Of a stretch of DNA of 33,511 nt, positions 1 to 7,800 are shown one piece after another (within the stretch, counting starts at the first letter, position 1; every line of letters starts with the position of its first letter). Position numbers and translations under genes: made by a program. The notes beneath the pieces are model-generated. The model was not told where the DNA came from. It worked only from the letters and a program-made list of their open reading frames with translations, and did not search any database. This stretch comes from DATKKG01 sp964475215 (GTDB taxonomy: Archaea; Thermoproteota; Nitrososphaeria; Conexivisphaerales; DTJL01): positions 1-33,511 of the forward strand of contig CAYYVT010000087.1 in assembly GCA_964475215.1 (NCBI GenBank), written 5' to 3'.

Positions 1-1830
1 GACCTTCAGGGCGTCCCCTATGACTCCGTAGTTGCACGAGTTGAAGATGGGCGCATCGGGGTCTATGTTGAGTGCCACCACCGTCTCCGCCCCCTGCATC
101 CCCACCAGGTGCTGTATCGCCCCTGAAATCCCCACGGCGAAGTACAGCTTCGGCCTGACGGTCTTGCCTGTCTGGCCCACCTGACTCTCCTTGTCGGCGA
201 ACCCTGATTCCACAGCCTTCCTCGAAGCCCCTACTGCCCCTCCCAGGGCCGTAGCCAGCTCCCCCACAAGGTCGAAGTTCTTCGACGAGCTCAGGCCCAT
301 GCCCCCGGACACCACCACGTCGGCCTCCTGCACCATCCCCTGCCTCTGGATCCAGCTGAACACCTCGACTTTGGTCGGGATCTCCTCCTCCTTGAGGTGG
401 GTTTCGAACTCTACGACCTCTCCCCTCCCCTCCCCCTTGGCAGGCCTCGGGAAGACCCCCGGCCTCACGGTGCTCATCTGGGGCATGTGCTTGGGCGTCA
501 TGATCACCGCGAGCTGGCTCCCCCCGAACGTGGGCCTGATCTGCAGCATCAACCCGGTCCCCGGCTCTACATCCAGCTGGGTGCAATCGGCCGTCAGCCC
601 CGTCCCCAGGTTCGTCGCCACCATCCCCGCCAGGTCCCTCCCATTTCGCGTTGCGCCTATCATTATCACCTGGGGCTTCCTCGCCAGAGCCACCTCGGTG
701 AAGGCCTTGGCGTAGGGGAAGGTCCTGTAGTGCTTCAGGAGTGGATGCTGGACCAGGTAGGCCCTGGAGGCGCCGTATTCCAGTGCCTCCTCCGCCATCT
801 TCCGGGCATCGTCCCCTATCACCACCGCCTCGAGCTGGGTGTCCAGCTTCCTAGCCACCTTCGACCCTTCGCCCATGAGCTCCCAGGAAACATCGGCGAC
901 CCTCCCTTCGTTCTGCTCCACGTAGACCCACACCCCGTTGTATCCCATGTTCGGGTCGTGCTTGACGACGGCCTGCGCCTGCTCAGCCGCCGCCGCTCCC
1001 CCGGCCACCCCTCCCTTCCCCCCGAAGACCTTCAGCCCGGCCAGCCTCTCGCCAAGCCACTCCGCGGCCTTGGCCGGGTCCTCCCTGCCGTCGAAAATCT
1101 CTCCCCTCCCCCTCGGCTTGGGGACGAACATCCTTTTCACGATGGTCGGAGAGCCCGCCAGCCCCGTCTTCTTGGGGTCGGCCTGAATCGTGTCCTTGTT
1201 CCATAGCTCCACCGTGGCCTCCTTTCCCCTCAGGATCCCCTCCAGGGTCGCCCTCCTGGGATGGTTCGTCTCCTCCAGAACCGAGATAGCGGCCGGCATG
1301 GTGACCCTTATCGTTTCGACTAGGTCCTCCGCCCTGCGCTCGGCCACGGCATACCTCTCCTTCAGGCTAACCTCCTTCACCTTCACCGTGTAGGTGACTA
1401 TGGGGATCCCCATCCTCGCCGCGACGCCAGGGCCCACCTGGCCCGTCTCGCCGTCGAGAGCCTTATTCCCGAAGAATAGGAGGTCCACGGCTCCCTCCTG
1501 CTCCTCCAGCTTCTTGAGCGCCGCGAATACGGCGTAGCTCGTAGCATAGGTGTCCGCCCCCGCCATGACCCTGTCCGTTATCAGGATCCCCCTGTCGACG
1601 CCCATGGCCAGGAGCTCCCTGAGGGCAGCCTCAGCTTGAGGAGGCCCCATGGTCATGGCGACCACCTTCGCCCCGAACGAATCCTTCAGCCTGAGGGCCT
1701 CTTCGGCAGCATTCACGTCCGTCGGGTTGATGACCGCGGGGATGCCTTCGCGCACCAGGGTCCCCTTCTCAGGGTCGATCTTGATCTCGGTCGTGTCGGG
1801 GACCTGCTTGATGCACACTACGGCTAGCAA
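1..1830 (-). CDS. etfBA: Electron transfer flavoprotein, fused beta-alpha subunits (3' end cut by window)
   Basis: One open frame runs from a TTG at 1830 to the left edge (610 codons) with no stop between the two subunits. Residues 1 to about 268 are EtfB (start MLAVVCIKQVPD, then NPTDVNAAEEALRLKD and GPPQAE). A Gly/Ala-rich linker follows near 280-292, then EtfA to the end, with the FAD-binding segment SQVGQTGKTVRPKLYFAVGI and SGAIQHLVGM. The last visible residues (DAPIFNSCNYGVIGDALKV) are close to the usual EtfA C-terminus, so only a short tail is missing. ETF carries electrons from flavin dehydrogenases to a quinone reductase. Fused EtfBA is known in Sulfolobales and Thermoplasmatales. The TTG start gives the family N-terminus and lies about 40 nt from a TATA box at 1866-1873; AAAGG at 1840-1844 is a weak ribosome site. 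Confidence 0.93.
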   Translation of the reverse strand, partial: MLAVVCIKQVPDTTEIKIDPEKGTLVREGIPAVINPTDVNAAEEALRLKDSFGAKVVAMTMGPPQAEAALRELLAMGVDRGILITDRVMAGADTYATSYAVFAALKKLEEQEGAVDLLFFGNKALDGETGQVGPGVAARMGIPIVTYTVKVKEVSLKERYAVAERRAEDLVETIRVTMPAAISVLEETNHPRRATLEGILRGKEATVELWNKDTIQADPKKTGLAGSPTIVKRMFVPKPRGRGEIFDGREDPAKAAEWLGERLAGLKVFGGKGGVAGGAAAAEQAQAVVKHDPNMGYNGVWVYVEQNEGRVADVSWELMGEGSKVARKLDTQLEAVVIGDDARKMAEEALEYGASRAYLVQHPLLKHYRTFPYAKAFTEVALARKPQVIMIGATRNGRDLAGMVATNLGTGLTADCTQLDVEPGTGLMLQIRPTFGGSQLAVIMTPKHMPQMSTVRPGVFPRPAKGEGRGEVVEFETHLKEEEIPTKVEVFSWIQRQGMVQEADVVVSGGMGLSSSKNFDLVGELATALGGAVGASRKAVESGFADKESQVGQTGKTVRPKLYFAVGISGAIQHLVGMQGAETVVALNIDPDAPIFNSCNYGVIGDALKV

Positions 1831-1865
1831 AACCGGACGCCTTTGTGCTGCTACCGGATGTGAGC

Positions 1866-1873
1866 TATATAAT
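1866..1873 (-). promoter_or_regulatory. TATA box of etfBA
   Basis: The minus strand reads ATTATATA. A start about 25 nt downstream would fall near 1844, giving a leader of roughly 14 nt before the TTG at 1830. It lies in the 65-bp gap after hisS, so etfBA probably has its own promoter. Confidence 0.6.
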
Positions 1874-1895
1874 GGAATCTCAAATGGCGCCCGCT

Positions 1896-3149
1896 TCAGA
1901 GCCCCTTAGCCAGCTCCGCCAACTTCACGCGACCCTCCTTCCTCGTGTCCATGTCCCTGACTACCACTTCGCCGTGGGAAAGCTCCGCCGGCCCCACAAT
2001 GACGACCTTCGACGCCTTCGCCCTCGCCGCCTCCTCCAGCTGCCTGGCCAATGTCCTCCTCTGCAGGTCCGTCAGCGCCCCAATCCCTTCGGAGCGCAGC
2101 TTCGACGCCACCGCAATGGCCTCCTTCAGCATTCCGCTCGCCGCCGCCACGTAGACGGGCCTGGCACCGCCCGACGCCCCCTTCCTGCCCTCCAGCGCCA
2201 GCATGAGCCTCTCGGCCCCCCCTGCCACCCCCGTCGCCGGGAGGTCCTTCCTTCCGAACATCGAGGGCAGGAGGTCATACCTCCCCCCTCCTGCCAAAGA
2301 TCCCAGGCCGGACTCTCTCGTATCGAAGGCCTCGTAGACCGTGGAGGTGTAGTAGTCTATCCCCCGGACTATCTTGACACTGAGCCCGACCTTGGCCCTG
2401 GCCCCGGACAGCTCGTCGACCAGCTCCGCCAGCTTCGACGCCGACCCCAGCGACTCCTCCTGCAGCCTGGAGAGGACCTTCTCCGGGCTCCCTTCGATCT
2501 CTCCGAAGTCCATGAGCATATCCAACTCCTCCGCCGAGAAGCCCTTTCCCCCATACTCGGCCTTCAGCTCCTCCCTGGTCTTCTTGTCGACCTTGTCCAG
2601 CGCTCTCATCAGCTCCACCGCCTTTTCGCCGGAGAAGCCCATCCTCTTCAGGATGAACTCCTGCACCAGGCTCCTGTCGCCGATCTTCACCATGTGGTCT
2701 CGCAGCCCCGCCCTCGAGAGGAGCTGGCTGGTGAACTCCACCATCTCCGCGTCGGCCTCCGGGTGGGGGCTCCCGTAGGTCTCGACGTCCCACTGGTAGA
2801 ACCAGCGGTACCTCCCGTGCTGGGGCTCGTCGTACCTGAAGACGCCACCGAAGCTCCCAAGCCTGATGGGGAGCGGCGCCGCCCTGTCGAAGCAGGCGTA
2901 CCTGGTCAGCCCTACGGTGAGGTCGAACCTGAGGCCGACCTCCCTCTCCCCCTTGTCCTTGAAATGGTAGATCTCCTCTCCGATCGCGGGCCCGCTCTTC
3001 TGCTCGAGGGTCTCCATCGGTTCCAGGGGCGCCGGCTCCATGAGCCTGAACCCATAGAGGCCCGCCAGCTCCGAGAAGATCCCCCTCAGGCCCTCCAGCC
3101 TTTCGTAGTCCTCCGGTGGATAGTCACTTATCCCTCTGAGAGGTTTCAT
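1896..3149 (-). CDS. hisS: Histidyl-tRNA synthetase
   Basis: Class II aminoacyl-tRNA synthetase that charges tRNA-His, 417 aa from this start. The N-terminus MKPLRGISDYPPED matches the family opening. Motif 2 is FRYDEPQHGRYRWFYQWDVE (about residues 101-120). The HisRS-specific segment VRGIDYYTSTVYEAF lies near 260, followed by the Gly-rich GGGRYDLL; the C-terminal anticodon-binding domain covers about 330-417. A longer frame starts with ATG at 3164, overlapping the rfcS stop as ATGA. I prefer the ATG at 3149 because AAGGTGG lies 5 nt before it and nothing similar precedes 3164. It is probably co-transcribed with rfcS. Confidence 0.95.
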   Translation of the reverse strand: MKPLRGISDYPPEDYERLEGLRGIFSELAGLYGFRLMEPAPLEPMETLEQKSGPAIGEEIYHFKDKGEREVGLRFDLTVGLTRYACFDRAAPLPIRLGSFGGVFRYDEPQHGRYRWFYQWDVETYGSPHPEADAEMVEFTSQLLSRAGLRDHMVKIGDRSLVQEFILKRMGFSGEKAVELMRALDKVDKKTREELKAEYGGKGFSAEELDMLMDFGEIEGSPEKVLSRLQEESLGSASKLAELVDELSGARAKVGLSVKIVRGIDYYTSTVYEAFDTRESGLGSLAGGGRYDLLPSMFGRKDLPATGVAGGAERLMLALEGRKGASGGARPVYVAAASGMLKEAIAVASKLRSEGIGALTDLQRRTLARQLEEAARAKASKVVIVGPAELSHGEVVVRDMDTRKEGRVKLAELAKGL

Positions 3150-3160
3150 TCCCGCCACCT

Positions 3161-4120
3161 TCATGAGGTCACGGTGGACAGCTCGGCCAGCAACGCAGTC
3201 AGCTGTATCTCCGAGTGGGCCCCCTCCACCAGCCTGAAGTCGTAGTCAGCCATGAGCCTCGCGGCCTTGGCCTGGTCCACGCCCTTTAGGTCCGACACAT
3301 CGGCGAACATGTACTTGACGATGTCCGCCTCCGGCATCCCGTAGACCTTGAGCAGCTCCACGAGCACCTCCCTGGCCTTCTTGAACTCACCCCTCACCGC
3401 GAGCTGGACCATCTCCTTCACCGACGCCCTCTTGGTCACGCCGTAGACCTTCTTCACGTTGGCCTCGTTCAGCTCGCCGACGGCCGCCGTGGTCTGAAGC
3501 TGGTTGATCGCCTGCCTCAGGTCGCCGTCCGTCAGATCGCAGATCATCTCCAGGGCGCCCTCCGCGGCCTTGACGTGCTCGTGTTTGCAGATGTTTGCAA
3601 GGCAGTTTACAACCTCCGCCTCAGGGAGCCTGGTGAACCTGAAGATGGCGCACCTGCTCTGTATGGGCTCTATGATGCTCGAGGAGTAGTTGGCAGTCAG
3701 GATGAAGCGGGTCGTCTTTGAGTACTCCTCCATTATCCTCCTGAGCGAAGTTTGTGCGTCGCTAGTCATCGCGTCTGACTCGTCTAGTATAACTATGCGG
3801 AAGGGTATGTCGGCCCTCCTGTCCGTATGCATGGCGAAGACCTTGACCTTTGTCCTCACGTCGTCGATCTTCCGCTCGTCGGAAGCGTTGAGCTCGAGGG
3901 TGAAATCCCTCCAGTACTCCTTCAGGAGCTGCCTGGCCAGGCAGACGGCGACGGTGGTCTTCCCGGACCCCGGCGGCCCCGTGAAGAGGAGGTGGGGCAT
4001 GTCGTCAGGCTTCCTGAGGATGGCCGTAAGCCTCTCGACTATGTCCGCCTGGTCCACGAGATCGCTCAGGACCTGAGGCCTGTACTTCTCAACCCACATC
4101 AACGACTCGTCGTGCTCCAA
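3161..4120 (-). CDS. rfcS: Replication factor C small subunit
   Basis: Clamp-loader ATPase that, with the large subunit, loads PCNA onto primed DNA; 319 aa, normal for the family. It shows the RFC opening MWVEKYRPQVLSDLV, Walker A GPPGSGKTT (near residues 48-56), Walker B VILDESD, the sensor segment FILTANYSS and the arginine-finger SRC motif in QSRCAIFRF. The C-terminal collar is helical. The annotated start is TTG at 4120; an internal ATG at 4099 gives MWVEKYRP directly and is a real alternative. The gene overlaps the longest hisS frame by 4 nt, suggesting one transcript. Its partner rfcL is at the far right of this window. Confidence 0.95.
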   Translation of the reverse strand: MEHDESLMWVEKYRPQVLSDLVDQADIVERLTAILRKPDDMPHLLFTGPPGSGKTTVAVCLARQLLKEYWRDFTLELNASDERKIDDVRTKVKVFAMHTDRRADIPFRIVILDESDAMTSDAQTSLRRIMEEYSKTTRFILTANYSSSIIEPIQSRCAIFRFTRLPEAEVVNCLANICKHEHVKAAEGALEMICDLTDGDLRQAINQLQTTAAVGELNEANVKKVYGVTKRASVKEMVQLAVRGEFKKAREVLVELLKVYGMPEADIVKYMFADVSDLKGVDQAKAARLMADYDFRLVEGAHSEIQLTALLAELSTVTS

Positions 4121-4158
4121 GCCGTTTCACGACCGCCCTAGTACCAACCCCCGACCGT

Positions 4159-4166
4159 TAATAAAG
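4159..4166 (-). promoter_or_regulatory. Probable TATA box of rfcS-hisS
   Basis: The minus strand reads CTTTATTA, about 40 nt before the TTG at 4120. A start near 4137 would leave a leader of 17 nt to the TTG or 38 nt to the ATG at 4099. Confidence 0.45.
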
Positions 4167-4243
4167 ATAGGTGGGTTGTCTCACCGGCTCGATATAACGG
4201 CCCTCCCTTCGCTCCGGCAAGCCCATGAGACCACCATGTAATC

Positions 4244-4252
4244 GTTAATTAA
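4244..4252 (+). promoter_or_regulatory. Probable TATA box of the GINS-MCM operon
   Basis: GTTAATTAA lies in the 162-bp divergent region between rfcS and the GINS gene. A start about 25 nt downstream falls near 4274, leaving about 9 nt before the TTG at 4283, so the message would be nearly leaderless. A second AT-rich element (GATATAAC, 4191-4198) is too far upstream to fit as well. Confidence 0.4.
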
Positions 4253-4282
4253 CCCTGGTGCTTATGTCCTCCAGAAAACAAC

Positions 4283-4837
4283 TTGCCGAATGACTCCTTG
4301 GAACAGTTCCGCACGTTCGTTAAGAACAGGGAGGCATCCTTCTTGATGTCCCCCGTCAGGGTCACCGCGAGGACCGATATCCCCGAGGCCAAGCTCAGCA
4401 CCTACACCCTCCAGGAGATCCCCGAGGGCGAGGTGGCGGAGCTCCCTCGCTGGGTGGCCGAAGTGCTGGAGGAGGAGAACCTCGTGAACCTCGGGGAGGA
4501 GGGGGTGGAGAACGAGCTCTTCAGGGCCCTGCAGAGGGAGAAGCTCCAGGGGCCCACCCAGCCGTCCCAGCTCTCGAAGGACCTATATCTCAAGCTCAGA
4601 AGGCACCTGATGATACTCCGGAAGAAGAACCCCCACGACCCCCACTACGAGAAGGTCAAGGTCTCCACCCAGGACCTGGTCACCACCAGGCTCGTGAAGA
4701 TGGTCACCATGGCCGGCTATACCTCTCAGCCCGAGCCGACGTCGGTCCTCTCCCCCGAGGAGCTCCTCCTCTACAGGGAGATCCGGAACTTGGTGTCCGA
4801 GTGGCGCTCCCTTGTGCTAGGTGAAGAGAAGCCATGA
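4283..4837 (+). CDS. GINS complex subunit (Gins23-like)
   Basis: The 184-aa product has a small beta-rich N-terminal part (VRVTARTDIPE..., then AELPRWVAEVLEEENLVNLGE) followed by a helical part with SKDLYLKLRRHLMILRKK and LVTTRLVKMVTMAGY. That B-then-A order is typical of the Psf2/Psf3-type archaeal subunit Gins23. GINS joins MCM and the Cdc45/RecJ-like protein to form the replicative helicase. The stop overlaps the MCM start as ATGA, and a GINS gene next to mcm is known from Sulfolobus. The only early start is TTG at 4283, since an in-frame TAA lies at 4250. The family call rests on domain pattern and context; Gins51 is the alternative. Confidence 0.78.
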   Translation: MPNDSLEQFRTFVKNREASFLMSPVRVTARTDIPEAKLSTYTLQEIPEGEVAELPRWVAEVLEEENLVNLGEEGVENELFRALQREKLQGPTQPSQLSKDLYLKLRRHLMILRKKNPHDPHYEKVKVSTQDLVTTRLVKMVTMAGYTSQPEPTSVLSPEELLLYREIRNLVSEWRSLVLGEEKP

Positions 4838-7800
4838 CGTCGGTGTCTCAGGCCAAGGCCTCAGAGCAGCTGGAGTTCTTCCTCAAGGGATTCCTCGGGG
4901 CCGACGGCAGCCCGAAGTACAGGGGGAGGATAGGCCAGATGATCGCCGAAGGGAAGGCCTCTGTGCTGGTCGACTACGAGGACCTCCTGGCCTTCGACAC
5001 CGACCTCGCCATCGCGCTCATCCAGAGGCCCGACTCCATAATACCCGCCTTCAAGGAGGCGGCCTACGAGGCCGTGAAGACGGAGAACCAGGCCTACGCC
5101 GACGACAGGCGGGACGAGCTGGAGGTCCGCATCAAGGGGATCACGGACAAGCTCCCCCTCAGGGCTGTCGCAGCCAAGTACCTCGACAAGATGGTGGCCA
5201 TCAACGGGATGGTAGTCAGGACCTCCGAGGTGCAGCCCCTGGCCCTGGTTGCCGCCTTCCGCTGCCCCAACGGCCACCTCACCCTCGTCCCCCAGGCGGG
5301 CACCCTTCTCAAGTCCCCCACCAAGTGCAGCGAGTGCGAAGAGTCCAGGAATCTGGAGCTGGACAAGTCGGCCTCGAAGTTCACCGACTACCAGGTCATC
5401 CGCATCCAGGAGCTCCCCGAGGAGCTCCCCCCCGGCCAGCTGCCCACCTCCATCGACGCCGAGATAGTCGGCGAGATGGTGGGAAAGGCCAGGCCCGGCG
5501 ATAGGGTCGTGGTCACGGGGGTGGTGCGGGCCGAGCCCGAGTCCGCCATAGGGAAGGGGAAGCTCACCGTCTTCAGGACGAGGCTGGAGACGAACTACAC
5601 CGACGTCAGCGGCAAGGAGCCCGACCAGATCCAGATAAGCCCCGAAGACGAGGCGGAGATCAAGCGCATAGCCTCCCTCCCCGACGCCTACGAGCGCCTA
5701 ATCAACTCCATCGCCCCGTCGATCTACGGCTTCGAGACCCAGAAGGAGGCCGTCCTCCTCATGGTCACCGGCGCCCCTCAGGGGGTCCTCCCCGACGGCA
5801 CCACCATCAGGGGAGACGTGAACTGCCTCATGGTGGGAGATCCTGGGTGCCTGGTGGCGGACGAAAGGGTCGTGCTCGGGGACGGCAGGATCGCCAAGAT
5901 CGGCCAGCTGGGTAGCCATCACCTTCAGCAGATCCAGACGCTGGTGCTGACGGGGACATCGGGGGGGCACAGGGCCATGGCCACGACCTTCCACGTCTAC
6001 AGGGACCAGCCCGTCTTGGAGCTCGTAACCGAATCCGGCAAGAGCATCAAGGGAACCTACAACCATCCTCTGCTCGCCGTTCGAACGCAGGACGGCTGGC
6101 AGGTCAAGGAATGGCGTCGCCTCGACGAGTTCAAGGTCGGGGACAGGGTGGCGGTCGTTTCGAGCTTCCATTGTAACGTAAGTGCATACGTCAGTACGGG
6201 CTTCGCTCCAATTTCAAGGAGCAGGTTCGGCCCCAAGTTCCATCGGCTCCTCCCTGACAAGGTCACGCCGGAGCTCGCAGGCTTCATGGGCTACATGGTC
6301 GGAGACGGATGGGTATGCAAGGACGGCTACAGGCTGGGCTTCGTGGTCGCCGAACCTGAAATCGACATACTTCCCAAGCTCATGGCGCTAGCAAAGGGGC
6401 TCTTCGGATTTCGGAGGCCTCGCGATAGCGAGACGGTGAAGAAGGGGAGGAAGGTACATCTCCACTATGTGTACCTCTCCGACAAGGACGTGGCCGCGAA
6501 TCTGGCATTCCTGAGGGATAAGCGCGTCCCAGACCTCATCCTCAAATCCGGAGATGAGGTAGTTTCATCCTTCCTCAGGTGGCTCTACGAGGCTGACGGC
6601 ACGGTGTTCGACAATGGGAGAGGTAGGCGGGCGGTGGGGCTCAAGTCCAAGGAAATCGAGCTGCTCAGGGACGTCCAGCTGCTCCTTCTCCGCTTTGGAG
6701 TACATTCCCACATCGTCGGCAACGCGCTCCTGATACGCCGGGGACGGGACATCCTCCTCTTTCGAAGGAAGATCGGCTTCGTGTCTGAGAAGAAGCGGGC
6801 GAAGCTCGAAATGCTGGCGCAGGACGCGGAGTTGTTCAAGAGGTTCCGGGCCCAGCACAGCGAGCGCATAGTCAAGATTATTCACCACCCCAGCGAGGAC
6901 GTGTTCGATATCGAAATCCCAGATGGGCACAGGTTCATCGCGAACGGCATCATCTCTCACAACACCGCCAAGAGTGAGCTCTTGAAGTACGTCGCACGCA
7001 TCGCCCCTAGGGGACTGTACACCACGGGAAGAGGGTCGACGGCAGCCGGTCTATGCGTCGCCCCTGACACGCTGGTTGAGACTGCGGTGGGCTACAGGAC
7101 GATTAAGGACGTCGTGGAGGAGCAGTTCGGGCGAGGAGCAGTCAGAGCTCGGGCGGGAGAAGTGATCGCCGAGAAGCCCCAGGCCGTGCAGGTTTCCGTC
7201 CCCGTGCTCAAGGAGGGCGAGCAGCTAGTGCAATGTGGCAGAGCTTCGCTGATCGCCTCGACGATGTCCTTGGAGTCCCTGGCAAAAGGGGTGGCCAGTC
7301 AGTTCTACAGGCTATCCGCTCCGACAGTTGTGTCGGTGAGGACGGGACTCGGAAGGCAGATTAAGCTCACTCCTGAGACCAAGCTTGCCTGTTACGATCT
7401 TTCCTTGGGCTTTACGCAGTGGAAGAAGGCTTGCGAACTTCGAAAGGGAGACTTTGTCATTGTGACTGAGCAACCTCCCAAACTTGCGACCGCAGTGTGG
7501 GGAGGGACCGAAGGCGAACGGAAGGCCCGAGATTCCGACACCATCAACCTCCCACCGAGCTTCAGAGCAGACATCGTCCAGTCTATCAGGGAGGAGCCAT
7601 CGTCGGTCGTATACGATCTTACAATCGAAAACGTGCACTCTTTCGTTGCGAACGGTTTCGTCGTCCATAACACCGCGGCCGTTGTAAAAGAGAAGTCAGG
7701 CCTCATGATGCTCGAAGCGGGCGCTGTAGTTCTTGCAGATTTAGGCGTCGCTGCCATAGACGAATTTGATAAAATGAGGGCAGAAGATAGAGGAGTTCTA

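Noticed and set aside
397..1206. Long plus-strand open frame (269 codons) opposite the ETF gene
   Set aside because: It is antisense to the clearly conserved etfBA frame and is Pro/Arg/His-rich, as expected from GC-rich shadow frames.
1845..3245. 466-codon plus-strand frame opposite hisS
   Set aside because: Composition is Arg/Leu/Pro/His-rich with no domain, and hisS on the other strand is unambiguous.
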